NCBI GenBank assembly: GCA_024704765.1
Contig: JAKMXF010000066.1
Coordinates: 434,001-498,000, forward strand
Length of the DNA: 64,000 bases
Reading direction: 5' to 3'
DNA from: Oopsacas minuta
Lineage: Eukaryota > Porifera > Hexactinellida > Lyssacinosida > Leucopsacidae
Below the pieces are notes generated by a model, which had not been told where the DNA came from, did not search any database, and worked only from the letters and a program-made list of their open reading frames with translations. This document shows, piece by piece, positions 1 to 11,441 of the stretch (positions are counted from its first letter, which is position 1; every line of letters starts with the position of its first letter). A program made the position numbers and the translations under genes.

Positions 1-396
1 TCTCAATATCCCTTTTGTTACTGCCATAGGCATGTCTCTGTATTAGTGAAGTTCGTGTAATGTTCTTTACTTTCAAGTGATGCGACTTCCCCTATTTAAT
101 TAGCTGCCTTAGCCAATCCCATCGAAATACTATACTACATCTACAATTTCAGTGAAACATTATACGTATTTTATAAGATACACCCCCTATCAATTCGTCT
201 CTTCAGTAATATTTCCGATCTATATAATTGGCTCTTAAGTTCATTAGTTTAAACTATAAGCATGAACTCATAAGCTAGATCACCTCAAATATGAACTCAA
301 TATTAGTGAACTAAGGCACATAAAAGGAGTAATTACCGTTAAATTTACTATAATTATAATTTCAAATAATAGCACAACAACAACAACAACAACATC
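1..396. other. Intergenic, upstream of 3CxxC gene
   Basis: No coding sequence recognised. AT-rich. A short CAA/ACA repeat lies at about 373-394, directly before the ATG at 397, and would fall in the 5' leader. No convincing TATA box was seen. Confidence 0.5.
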
Positions 397-834
397 ATGG
401 CTCAGAGATACAATTCATTCACCCTTCATGCCCATTGCAAACATGTACCACACTTGAATGCTCAGGGAGAAACTTTCGATTGGTCTCATAAGCCGAAGCC
501 ACCAGGTAGATTTTTCGGGAGATTTAAATGCGATACCTGCACACATGAGTGGGCTAGTGCTTGGACCTGGCTAGGTAGAGGTCAGAAGTGCAGAAATTGT
601 ACTGATACTTTTGGTTGGCAGGCGGTAGCGTACACCATCCCCTACGAGGTAGACCCGCTAATGAGACGACCTCCCGGACCACGAGTTCATCGCAAAAAGC
701 CAGATCACTACTACCAAAACTGTGAGTACTGTGCTGAACTGTGTGGCTCTCCTAGGAGGAAACCTTCTCACCATGCGTGTGGGAAAGGGAGATCTGGAGA
801 TGTAGAGTTCCCAAGACCTTTCGGACGTAATTAG
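397..834 (+). CDS. Single-exon 3CxxC (ZAR1-like) zinc-finger protein
   Basis: 145 residues, no intron. The core reads GRFKCDTC...W.SAWTWLGRGQKCRNC at about residues 41-70, followed by a second cysteine cluster (CEYC, then C near residues 107-115). This matches the 3CxxC zinc-finger fold found at the C-terminus of ZAR1 proteins, where a similar G-F-x-C-x2-C...W-x-SA-x-VW pattern is followed by CxxC pairs. In vertebrates ZAR1 binds mRNA and controls translation in oocytes; RNA binding here is inferred. There is no long N-terminal region, so this is essentially a stand-alone domain. A clear paralogue lies on the minus strand at 9807-10217. Chosen start: first ATG after a CAA-repeat leader. Confidence 0.72.
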   Translation: MAQRYNSFTLHAHCKHVPHLNAQGETFDWSHKPKPPGRFFGRFKCDTCTHEWASAWTWLGRGQKCRNCTDTFGWQAVAYTIPYEVDPLMRRPPGPRVHRKKPDHYYQNCEYCAELCGSPRRKPSHHACGKGRSGDVEFPRPFGRN

Positions 835-1169
835 GCTACTAAGTGTTTCTAACTCACTCTCTTTTCTATCTAATATCTTGTTTCTTATAGTTACTAAGTG
901 TTATGCTATTCTCTTGTTCAACGTGAATGAACTTTCTTTTACCTTTCAGCGTATATTAATGAATAACTTAGTTATTTGTATATACAATTTGAGTATAGAT
1001 TGTCAAATTTATTGACAGCTCTGATAAGATTACTGATAATAGTTGGGATACAAAAATATGATAGTAATTATTATTAATTAATGAGTTCTCTAAATGTGTA
1101 AGTTTTGTAATGTATATTGTGTCTGAACCACCTGATTCTTGTAAGTGAAAGCTGTAATAAATATAACTT
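835..1169. other. Convergent intergenic region
   Basis: 335 bp between the stop of the 3CxxC gene (+) and the stop of the CFAP141-like gene (-). AT-rich; it should hold both 3' ends. Nothing else recognised. Confidence 0.4.
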
Positions 1170-1595
1170 TCATATTCTCTCAGTATACAGCTCTATCCCC
1201 ATGCTAGATAATTCTTTCTGTATATGCTTGCCTTCTTCTTCAAATAGTTTCCTTAATCTTTCCTTACGGTCTCGTATCAGTACTTGATTTGCGATACTAA
1301 CTTCTCCATCCATTTGTTTCTGTTTTCTTAACATAGTCCTCTCTCTGCATTTACTTTCTCTGTCGTTTGTCCATTTAGATAGAAGTTCTTTCCTTTCTCT
1401 CTCGTGTTTCTGTTGCTCAAAAGCCAACAGTTCTTTCTCCTTCATAGCCCGTTCATATGTCTTATGTGTGTTTATTATAGGGCTAGCTGGAGGTTTAGAT
1501 TTATCATAGATGTAGTTGCTTGAAAATTCGGTCATTAACGTAGGTTTCTTCAGTGATTTCATCATACCTATTCTTTCCTGGAATGTTTTGAACAT
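1170..1595 (-). CDS. CFAP141: CFAP141-like ciliary protein
   Basis: 141 residues, one exon, highly charged and predicted mostly helical. The C-terminal third (L-R-K-L-F-E-E-E, then Q-K-E-L-S-S-M-G-I then Y-T-E-R-I) resembles the remembered C-terminus of human CFAP141/C1orf189 (LFEKE...QQELNQMG...YVERF). CFAP141 is a small microtubule inner protein of motile ciliary doublets. A ciliary role is expected for a sponge, which has choanocyte flagella, but is inferred. The protein is somewhat longer than the human one (about 100 residues), with extra N-terminal sequence. Assignment is from motif memory only; a search against the CFAP141 family would settle it. Confidence 0.6.
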   Translation of the reverse strand: MFKTFQERIGMMKSLKKPTLMTEFSSNYIYDKSKPPASPIINTHKTYERAMKEKELLAFEQQKHERERKELLSKWTNDRESKCRERTMLRKQKQMDGEVSIANQVLIRDRKERLRKLFEEEGKHIQKELSSMGIELYTERI

Positions 1596-2548
1596 TTCTT
1601 ATATGCAATTTGTAATAAAGTTATGGATAGATGCCTAATTGACTGCTCTTTGTAAGCGCCTTCTGTAATTAACTAATGATTCTCGGAAAGACGAGTAAAT
1701 TGTTTGCGAATGAGTATTTTTGCTATATTTATAGTTACCAAATGAACTCTATTTCCTCTATGATTTGATTTGTGTCCGTCTGCTAGAGCCAGCTAGGCTA
1801 AGTCACGTCTTACTCAATTATGTCCCAAATTAGCTACTAAATCATTTCTCTAATATTCATCAACTTTATATGTGTTAATTAGTTTAAAAACTTAAGTAAT
1901 ATGATTAAGTTTCTGATTTAAGGGTATTATTATTGGAATTAAAGTTATAAATGTGCTTTCTATGCATTAATTTGTGTTACATTTTATTATTTGTAAAATA
2001 AGGTCTGAGTACAATATTATAATTATTTATTAAATATGGCTCATTTATTATAAATTCTAATTTTAGATCTCATCTATTGAAGCATATTGAATTATTGGAT
2101 TATATAAAGTGCAATTCTTATCTCTTATTGAGCATAGTTTATTTATTTTTAGTAACACTATATCGTTACACGGATGTGGGTGGTTATTGTGAACACTAAC
2201 TGTCGTTGAACCTTGCTAAGCATTTGTATTAATGAAAGACTACTTCAATTGATTTTGAATTTGATCTGGATCATATGGGAAATGTTTATTGGGCCAGCTA
2301 CTTGATTCGTAATAAGCGGAAAAATTTAGTGACTCTAGCTTGTGCTAAATCAACTTTGCATGGCTAAATCTCCAAAAAGTATAAGTCAGTTTTATATGCT
2401 AAAAATGGAAGATATCTCGTTCAGAGTACCTTCTTCCTCAAAAATTGTGCCTCGGGATAATTCGTTACACCATAATTACACGATATTGGCGCCTTAACTA
2501 TGTACATTTCTATTTTACACTAATATTTTAGAATTTTGTTAGAATCCT
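1596..2548. other. Intergenic, between divergent CFAP141-like and RAD51B
   Basis: About 950 bp, AT-rich, between the start of the minus-strand CFAP141-like gene and the start of RAD51B. It must hold both promoters. No ORF, tRNA or repeat of the families found elsewhere was recognised. Confidence 0.4.
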
Positions 2549-5500
2549 ATGAGTGATAAAAAGCTTGACATCTACACAGTCCATGCATACAAGAAGCTAT
2601 CACGTATAAGACCTGCTCTCCCAATAAAACTCTTAGATGCATGCCACGAGGTTGGAGTAAATACATGTAAGGTAGAACTATCATGTTTCTAGACAACATG
2701 CTTACATTTATTATTATTGATGTTATTTATCTGTTGATATAGCTCTAGTTAATATCTAAGTTCATTCTCGAGTATGAGCAAATGGTCAAGGTAATTATCA
2801 CGTTAATTATTAACCTAGTCACAATATTGTATGTATTTGTAGGATTTTCTTCTACAATTCCCTCTTACTCTTATGAAGCAGGTTGATATTGATTATCAAG
2901 AGTATATCACTTTAAACAGAATTATTTCTAGATCGATATCTCCATCCTCTTCTACGGTAAATACACTGTACATTATATTCATGTCTTATTTGTCAAGCTT
3001 GCCCTGGCAACAATATTTTGGTATTCGAATAATGTCGTATATATATTTATAGTAGTTATCAGCATGTAATACTGTATAAGCTATTGGTGTTAGCTAATTA
3101 GCTCAAATATTTGTTTACCTGTTTATCTGATGTATTGATCTATTTGTTTTTCGACTGAGTAATATATAAGATCGAAATTGGGCTTACCCCATGTATTGTG
3201 TATACTAAACTTCTCGTATGACTTCATTCATGGAATTATTTGGTTAGATATTATCTCTACTTCAAACAAGTGAATCTTCATTGAGAACTACATTGAAACA
3301 AGTAGACTCTATCCTACATGGAGGGCTACCACCTGGTATTATTACGGAAGTGAGTTATAAAGTTATTTGATACAGAAATTTATAAAACTGGAATCATAAC
3401 GTTGTATACAATCATTGTGTCCACTAAAATGTTTATAAAACATTTTCGCTTATTCATCCTCTTCATTGTGCTTCCTTTTTCATTGGGTCACTCTTAACCT
3501 CCATCATCGCTATATCTAGATGTAAATAAGCATACTGAATAGTTTAATTTGGCAAATAGTACACAACTTACTTTCTGCTTGGTTTCCCACTACATTATTC
3601 TCTTCTAAATTTTCTCCACTCTCTCCTATACGATAAATAGTGTATGCATTGATTCTACATTTTTGACAGGGTACACTCAGTATAAGGTCAAGTAACATTT
3701 AAAATCAGTTTCGTACTAAATAAGAGTTTCACTAACCTTTGAATTTGTCAATGTATGGAGCAAACGGATCGAGTATTCCTGGATGTTTCTTTGCGAGAGT
3801 TTTCTTAAATTCTTCTGCTCTCTGCCCCGCTTCTGTAAGCCTCGTTTCTGTCTCAACGGTTGTCTCTCCATCTTTAATATCTTTATCTCGAAATAGGACC
3901 AAGAAGAGTCGTGGGCCAAAGAATGCCAAAAGAATCGTTGCAGCTATCAGCATTAAACATATGTTTTGCACCAAACGTCTGTAGATAACGAACTCACCAC
4001 TCAATAGAAAGAATATTATCACATTAGCAAACATTATTACGATTAAAGAGAATGAAGAGTACATTATATGCACTGATTCGCGATAATTCTTGGGATAAGT
4101 ACGTGTAAGAATCGCGAAAAATAGCAGGATAACGACGGATAGAATAAACATAGCGTAAATGATGATAGTAAATGCATCATGAGGATCCATACAGGTTAGC
4201 TGGTGTATTGGTGTCCCTAGAATTGTAGGTTGAAATACAAGAATTTCTATTACCTGTTGCTTAGTAGAAAATGATATAATAACGATAACCAATACTACAA
4301 CTACTGGAATGATTGAGAATGCTATCTGCCATTGCCAACTTAGGAACCTTTTCGTATGGACGTTCTGTTTTGTAATGAATATACGTACAATTCGTATTAT
4401 CTTCATTAACAGTGGGAATATTAAAAGAGATAATGATGACCAATACAACAGGCTCCATATTGTACATGTGTATATTAGCGGTTTTGCTATTGTAAAGAAT
4501 GCTAGGATGAAACATATACCAGCTCCTATAAGCATCAAGATACAGTGCTCACGTCCGGAATAACGTATAACTTTATGATTCCATTTCACAAGATAGATAA
4601 TGCTAACGACAGCCCATCCAACGAATCCTATTAATGATATTACAAGGAATACCCATGCCCACCATGTATCGTAGTTAAGTGACAGTGTTTCTATGACCAC
4701 ACATGCTGTATTGTTACCAAACGGATTGTTACCCCATTGGCCATCAGGACAAGTTTTACAGTTCAATGCAAAGGTATTTGAACTGTACGTATTGCTTCTA
4801 CAAGGTTCACAGGTCCAGCAGCATAGATCTGTTTCTGCTTGGAATATTGTTTCGAATCCAGGCTTACAAGGAGCTATACCACCACAGTAAGATGTTACGT
4901 TATCTGTTGGGTTGTAACCTTTAATGTCTAGTCTCTTGCCTTCTCTCGCTGCATCCCAGGTTCCTATTTCTTTGAAGTTAATGTCTGAATTGTATTTGTA
5001 GTTATAGATTGCGTATTTTGCTTGTCCATCTCCAGATTCGTCGAAAAACACGAAATCCCGTGTTGTGCCTGTGAAATTAACTTTATACAAGGCATCCCGG
5101 AGAGTCTCTCCTCCTATTTTTATAAAATCATTTCCATTCTTTTCCTTACACATTTGATCGTGGGATATATTATAAGGCTGTTCACAGTTCTCTTTCAACA
5201 CAATATCAAGCGCACTAGCCAAAGCATAGGTTGCATCATATGTAAATGGGACTATATTATTCTGTTGATAGTCACTGGTACTTGCATCGGCTATCGAATT
5301 AGGACATTTCAAAGTTGTATTCATTGTATCGTATTCACAGTTAAAACGCTCACGGAAATATCCACAGAACCAGAGATCATTTGTTATAGCATAAGGATTA
5401 ATATTTGTAAAATACTCTGTGAAGTTTTGGAATTCTTGAGCGAATGGTGCAACCCCAATAAACCCGTCAACAAATTCTTCTACTCCCTCTATCGCGTCTT

Positions 5501-8500
5501 CTGACGTAGCCCACGCATCACTTGCTATCCACACAATACGTGTTCTATTGGGAATATTATTTGTGATGTAATCTCTAACTGCTGTGATTATCCTATTTGC
5601 ATCTGAGGTAATACAGAAGCAGACTACTATATTTGCATTAGAGATAGCTACACGCATTGCTAATCCATTTAACATTTCATCATCTTCCGGTATCGGAGAT
5701 TCCACATCCAAGCAAGTTTCGTTATTCGCATCTACAGCTCTGCTGAAAGCTTCTACTCCAGGCGTACCGTATGTTGATTGTGTGTAGAGAGCATTTAGAA
5801 ACCTATAGAACATTTAATGTGGATTGAATAAATACATGCAGTCAACTCCCGTTACAAGGTGCTGCGAAAATGCGAAAATTCGATAATATCGGAGTTCGAT
5901 GTAACCGATAAAATTATGTTACTTTGACGATTGGGGGCCATATTTGTCAATATCGATATATCACCATTACCTCCATCCGAAGTTATTGATAATATCAAGC
6001 ATTGCTAATGCTTGGAAGGTATCAGGTGCTACTGTCCTAAAGAAGTAATCGTATCTATCAGTATCACTTAGCAATGCACTAGTGGAGGCGTAGCTAATCT
6101 GAGGAATGTTAAATACCCTCAGAAAGCTAGCTATTGGGACTGAAACGGAGCTGCTAGCTGCTCCTATCACACCGATAGGAATTCCACTCAGGTTTCCACT
6201 GCTGAACTCAGATTGTACCAATGAGATTGCTTCCTCTATGCCTACAGTCTCCTGGCCGCATGTGTCTCGCATGTCATATCCAATAGTGATACCTGTCAAA
6301 TTATATTTACAATATATTATTGCACCAAAATCACTTTTAGGATAATTTGCAAATAAAATTTTTAAGGCACAATCACATTATATTTGCCCAATTCTTACGC
6401 TCAAAATTACAAGAACTTAATTCAGTTGTGATCTTTGCGAATATTTGGAGAAAAAAGTAGTAAATACCCGTTAAGTATTTTGTTCTAAATTTAGAAACTC
6501 TAATTGTTATTAAGTAAATATAATTATGCTGGATACCTGGTAGGAAATTGGTATCTTCATTGATGAGCTGAATTGCTCTGATCATAGATTCCATTCTCTC
6601 AACACCTTTCTCTAATTGGTACTCTAAACAGCCTGCTAGTTTGATTGGAAAGAGTCCTGCAAATACGAAATCCGCATTTTCCAAATTCGTAACCTTGTCA
6701 ACTAATTGATCATCTACATCTGCACAAGATTGTTGTGCTGCAGATTGTATTGAAAATATAATACACAATGCAGATGCTAGAAATATGAGTTTCATTGTGA
6801 ATATGTTGTTATACCAGGCCTAAATGAATTTATATTGGCAACTGCTTGCTACCTTTCTCAAATTACCTTTTTATTTGTTAGAGTATGTTGATGGGATATA
6901 TTGTTCATAGTGTAATATTTTATATTCTTTCAATAACAGTGAAAGCAGAATCATAGAACATGTCTAGGATAATGGTTATAATCATTATACAACAAACTTG
7001 TTGTTAGAACCGTATATTATTATTTTGAATCATACAAGGCTAAATTTGATAACAACAGGTTTGTTGTATTATGATTGGTACATTTGTACTTTATACTAAT
7101 ACCCCAGCAACCTCATAATTGACTTCACTAAAAAGTTGGCGTTAGTTTATTAACATTACTGTTCGTGTTATATCCATTGTTACTTGTTTAATGATCTTTT
7201 TCAAATTTTAGCAAAAGAAATGCACTATCCGGGAGTCGAACCCGGGTCGCAAGAATGGGAATCTTACATGCTACCCCTACACCAATAGTGCTATAAGTCT
7301 TTATTTTAATTCTGATATTTATTAAACTATGTTCACTTAGGGTACGCAGGTTGCCTAATTCAAGCCCTGTGTCCATTGTATGATTACGGTCACACTTTGG
7401 ATGTTTTGAAAGTATACGCTATCCTGAGCGGATCGTAATCATCGTATGACACTTTATTTAACATGCTACCGTTTCATCAATATTAAAATTTCATTTGTAT
7501 ATTCATAGCATTCTCTTGTATATTATTCGAATGATACATATGATATTCAATTTTTGTATAGATAACTGGTCCAGCTGGTTGTGGAAAGACTCAATTATGT
7601 CTCCAGCTTTCTATAATTGCAGCTTTGCCTATAGAATCTGGAGGCCTCAATACCAATGTATTGTATCTAGATTCAGAAAGTACCTTCAGTGCTACAAGGT
7701 ACTCGCTATCAATATTTTTGAATGAATACCAAATTTCCAGTCATACATTCCTTCCTCTCTAGATTGTTAGAAATTGCTGCCAACAGATTTCCCGAACACT
7801 TAACTGGAGAAAATAGTATGAACACGTTATCAAAGAGAATTCTTGTCTATACCATCAATAATTATGATTCATTAACTGCCAGGTAGTGTTTACACCCTTT
7901 ACATTATATATTACTTTGCTATTCACCTTTTGTGTCTTATGCGTAGCTCCATATGGTAGTATGTAGACATGATTACACCATTAAGAATCCCTCAATAGAA
8001 GATTATTGTCAATGGTTGGCATTTATTTGGTTTTAACCTTTGGAGCTAATATATGATTATGAGGGTATAACACCTTCAAACCTTGAATACAACCACTAAA
8101 TTTTCATAAGGAATAATTAACAGTGACATCGAGTTCATATGAAATTACAGATATCGGGAAAAAACACGAATGCTACTTTGGAGATTAAATTTAGCCAAGA
8201 AGTAGCGACAATTTTAGGAAGAAAATGCGAGAATCCTTCGCATACCAATTTGTCTAAAATTCCCATTCTTAGATTTGCACTATTTGGCTAATCCACATAG
8301 CTTGAATTATTTATATATTGTGATTGGTATATTTCATTTTTCCTGTTATATTAGTTTAGATAAGATTGAAGAGACACTGATTCGAGGTAAAGTAGGATTG
8401 ATAGTGTTAGATAGTGTGGCTAGCGTGATACGAGCAGAATTCCATGGAGATGATTCTGTTAAGTTAAGTACAGGAGTGTCCAGACTGGCTGCTACACTCA

Positions 8501-9272
8501 AGTATCTTGCTGATACATTCAGAATACCTGTAAGTAGTACAAGTATATGGTGTTAAATCTCGCCGCCAATCAGTACCGTAGACAAAGCAACAGATTTGAA
8601 AGTATCTGGTGAATTCGGCAATATTCAATCATTAAATATTTCGTAAAATTCGCGTTTGGAATCTTATCTACTATTGTCTTATTCGAATATGTTAAACTGT
8701 TCTTCTGAAAACTATTGGTACGAATTTAAATATTTTTAATCCTTTTTTGTAAAATGGGAGTTATCTTATCTCTGGTTATAGGTTATAGTTACTAACCAGA
8801 TAACACATGCATCTGTCCCATATCAAGATATATTACATGATCCCACATTGTCAGAAGGTCAGGAGAGTTTACAGGCTACTGCTGCTCTCGGATTGACTTG
8901 GTCACATTCAGTTAACATTAGAATTATACTACAATATTGGCGAGAGGACGTTAAAACCGTTAGTTAGTATTTTATGTTTGCATGATCCAAGTTAAAACTA
9001 AACTTTGCTTCCTAAAATTACATACATACCATCTTTATGAAAGTTGCAAAATGTAAAGATTACATTGAATTTGATTATCCTTCTAACTATTGGTTTCTTA
9101 CTTGAGCTTTTGAATTTAGTTTACTATTGCAAAGTCGCCCTATACAGCCAATGTAACGTATCCTTATACAATTAAGAGAGAGGGGATTGTTATAGAGACA
9201 GACCTCCAAGGTATGACTGTCTATTATGTTTGTAATACGATATACTTGTTTGTCTTTTCAGTAGTATTGTGA
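2549..9272 (+). CDS. RAD51B: RAD51B, RecA-family recombination paralogue (8-9 exons)
   Basis: Exons read as 2549-2671, 2843-2956, 3248-3349, 7562-7698, 7763-7882, 8355-8529, 8782-8958 and 9120-9210, ending at TGA 9270-9272; all junctions keep frame. Products are about 349 or 366 residues, near the human 350. Family marks: DFLLQFPLTLMKQ in exon 2 (human DFLCLSPLELMK), ILHGGLPPG, Walker A GPAGCGKTQ in exon 4, LYLDSESTFSA, Walker B LIVLDSVASVIR, then VIVTNQITHAS and LGLTWSHSVN. RAD51B is part of the BCDX2 complex that supports RAD51 filament assembly in homologous recombination. Intron 3 (3350-7561) contains a complete receptor gene, a tRNA and a hairpin. The last 51-nt intron (9211-9261) has no in-frame stop, so it can be spliced or kept with the same end. 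Confidence 0.9.
3732..6795 (-). CDS. Metabotropic glutamate-like class C GPCR, nested in RAD51B intron 3
   Basis: Three exons, 6795-6537, 6292-5971 and 5802-3732, give 883 residues, a normal mGluR length. Order: signal peptide (MKLIFLASALCIIFS...), Venus-flytrap ligand-binding domain, cysteine-rich domain (about residues 500-570, CGGIAPC...CCWTCEPC), seven hydrophobic helices, short charged tail. The lobe-1 signature ASSSVSVPIA then IPQISYAST matches the mGluR segment that holds the alpha-amino and alpha-carboxyl groups of glutamate, and RYDYFFRTVAPDTFQA is the following conserved stretch. An amino-acid ligand is therefore likely but not proven; GABA-B-type receptors lack the cysteine-rich domain. 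It is transcribed against its host RAD51B. Intron 2 is largely a family A MITE. Confidence 0.88.
5839..5963. mobile_element. MITE family A copy (A1)
   Basis: Begins CAGTCAACTCCCGTTA and contains the family core GTTACTTTGACG...CATATTTGT. It fills most of the 168-nt second intron of the mGluR-like gene; the far inverted end is degraded. Confidence 0.75.
6980..7076 (+). ncRNA. Candidate hairpin RNA (27-bp stem, 43-nt loop)
   Basis: Arms 6980-7006 and 7050-7076 are complementary over 27 positions. In plus-strand RNA the only faults are one U.U mismatch and one G.U wobble. It lies inside RAD51B intron 3, in the sense of that transcript. Each arm is also partly self-palindromic (ACAACAAACTTGTTGT), so it could equally be a small palindromic element. 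A pre-miRNA or endo-siRNA source is possible but unproven. Confidence 0.35.
7221..7291 (-). tRNA. tRNA-Gly (anticodon CCC)
   Basis: 71 nt on the minus strand, intronless. Acceptor arms GCACTAT/ATAGTGC pair fully, with discriminator A. D-arm GTGT...GCAT; anticodon stem TAAGA/TCTTG with loop TTCCCAT, giving anticodon CCC; T-arm CCGGG-TTCGACT-CCCGG. The internal RNA polymerase III A box (TGGTGTAGGGG) and B box (GGTTCGACTCC) are intact, so it should be transcribed independently of RAD51B, in whose third intron it lies, antisense. Confidence 0.95.
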
Positions 9273-9806
9273 GGCCTAGTTTAGAGCTTTTTTTTCACTG
9301 GAGGGAGTGTCTTTTGCTCTATACCTCCCATATTATGAATCAGTTAAAATCAGTGTAATTCAATATTATTTTTCCCCCAAAAACAGTCAAACAAATTTGC
9401 AATCGTATTTGTTATTCAGTGATTAGCTAAGACACTATTAGCACTATGTTCACACCTATCATTTGTATTTGAACCAATCATAGCTTAAATGTACAGTTAA
9501 TAACAATCCATGTTACTCACTTGAAAAGAGTAGCCTTTAGAGTAGCCATCACTTGTTTCATAGTAAAATTTATCAGAAAGATGAGTTACAAAGTAGTTGT
9601 GTAGATATTTCAGTAGCTATCAATGCGCTCACCAGATAATTACTCTTGCGATCATTCTATTGCTTTTCTATTAATAATTTCAAAATTTATCCTTTAATTA
9701 ATTTGAATACGAAATTCCACAAACATACAAATGCACCACTTACATGTATCAGGACAAATTGTAACACCTCGATGCCATGCACATTAACAGTTATATAACA
9801 AAAATT
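9273..9806. other. Convergent intergenic region
   Basis: 534 bp between RAD51B (+) and the second 3CxxC gene (-). It should hold two 3' ends. No repeat family or ORF recognised. Confidence 0.4.
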
Positions 9807-10217
9807 TTACTTAATAGTTGCGTGGTGATAAGAACCGTATTCTGAAAATGGGATTTTAGTACAGTTTTTTCTCCGTTCAATACAGTATCCACATTTTGTA
9901 CGATCATGCTTTGTACAAGTTGATGACGTCTTTGTAACTTGTACCTTTCTCTCTTCTCTTGTTCGTAATTCCTCAACATTCAACGGAGGGATTAGATTAT
10001 CACAAATCTTACATTTCTGCCCTCTGCCCAGCCAAATGTACGCTGAAGTCCAAGTGTTCAATTCACAGTGTTTATTTGGACATGTAAACCTACCGTAAAA
10101 TCTAGCTGGTTTTAACGGTTTCTTGCTCCAGTTTAGTCTTAACAATTCTCCATCTTTCTTCTTCATCTGAACTGCAAAGATTTTTCTCTCCCTCTCCGAA
10201 TCCAATTTAGCCATCAT
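9807..10217 (-). CDS. Single-exon 3CxxC (ZAR1-like) zinc-finger protein, paralogue 2
   Basis: 136 residues, one exon. Core YGRFTCPNKHCELNTW then SAYIWLGRGQKCKIC, followed by C-x-K-H-D-R-T-K-C-G-Y-C about 35 residues later. The WLGRGQKC block is nearly identical to the protein at 397-834, so the two are paralogues, but the N-terminal halves and the spacing of the first cysteine pair (C-x4-C here, C-x2-C there) differ. ZAR1-type 3CxxC domains bind RNA; that function is inferred. A TATATAAA box lies about 55 nt upstream on the coding strand. Confidence 0.7.
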   Translation of the reverse strand: MMAKLDSERERKIFAVQMKKKDGELLRLNWSKKPLKPARFYGRFTCPNKHCELNTWTSAYIWLGRGQKCKICDNLIPPLNVEELRTREERKVQVTKTSSTCTKHDRTKCGYCIERRKNCTKIPFSEYGSYHHATIK

Positions 10218-11441
10218 TGTGAATATCGACTAATAACTATAATTAACCTCTGTGTACTTTCAATTGACTATGTTTATATAGCATGCAAACTGCAAAGTGG
10301 CTTCCCTGATTATTACTGATACAAAGACTAATTTATACTGATGACCATGCGATGCACAGTACTATTTTAATATACAACATATAAGAATAATTTACAAGAA
10401 TTTTTCTGGATAAACCACATGCTGCCACGTATTAAGACATAATATTATCAGTGAGCCAATCATATTGTGTTACATGGATGCAATATTAATTAAATATTAC
10501 TAGATTACGTATTTATTGGGAGATAATGGAGATGACGATGTCACCATGTGTGCTAAATAGTTAATGAACATTATTATTGAATGGAAAATACATTTATTCA
10601 ATGGGAATCACTAAGAGATATTCTCTAGCTCACATTCCCTAAAGTTATGTGCTTTTTGAGTAAAATATTTTATTCACTAATTGACCTCATCAGCTGTTAT
10701 AGCGTATATCTAATAGATTAAAGGAACTATTCTCTGTTTTAATATCCAAAATACCTGCTAAGTACATATTACATTTTGTAGAATACCAAGCTGGCTTCTC
10801 AGTTCTTAATGCTACTTTCTGTGAGAGCTAGATTGTAAATTGTTTCTAGAAGGATTCATTGATATGCATAGAATATCAAATTGATCACTTCTTGCTCAAG
10901 TACCTATAATTTCATGTATGTGTGTGTTTGTGGGCTATGTAGTCTCCAGTTGATCGAGTAGAACAACCTGGAAGTAAACGAAAAGTGAGGTCTGTAGTAA
11001 GTAATTGATTAATTAAGAATTACGCAATTTACTCCGATTTTTGTGATTAATCGACAATCTGGGTCATGAACATTGCTAATCTCATAAAAATCATACTCTC
11101 TTTGCTTGATTGTTTTATGCGTATAATAATTAATTAAATAATTCTGAAAACCTAATATCCAAAAGCTGATCAATTCCCAAATCTTCATTATAGTGTCGCA
11201 CGAAACGTGGCTAACACGTGACTGAATTACGTATCTTAACTCAATAAATCAAGCGCGGTTGTTAATCATATTTTTCCATACAAACAACTTTATAATCAAA
11301 TTAGTTATCAAACTTACATCCCATAAACAATTTCTTCTCACAAAATTAACTTTAATTATACAAATACGTATTATAGCAAAAAATACTATTATTTCAAGAG
11401 CAAATGACTTATGAATTTTGTGGTTACTGCAAGTGATCCTT
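10218..11441. other. Intergenic region with one exon-like segment
   Basis: About 1.2 kb, AT-rich. The only structured piece seen is 10943-10996, 54 nt open in one frame (SPVDRVEQPGSKRKVRSV), flanked by a good AG acceptor and a GTAAGT donor. No neighbouring gene clearly uses it. It may be an orphan or decayed exon. Confidence 0.3.
10273..10280 (-). promoter_or_regulatory. TATA box of the second 3CxxC gene
   Basis: TATATAAA on the minus strand, 56-63 nt upstream of the ATG at 10217. Position and sequence fit a core promoter; no transcript evidence. Confidence 0.45.

Noticed and set aside
2761-2790. Possible RAD51B exon encoding FILEYEQMVK between exons 1 and 2
   Set aside because: It has splice-like borders and fits the frame, but joining 2671 to 2843 directly restores the family alignment (CK|DFLLQFPLTLMK) with no gap, so it would be an unsupported insertion.
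5803-5970. MITE as an introner that created the mGluR-like intron
   Set aside because: The element fills most of the intron, but splice sites are not formed by its tips, and the same is true of the other MITE-bearing introns checked; insertion into existing introns is simpler.
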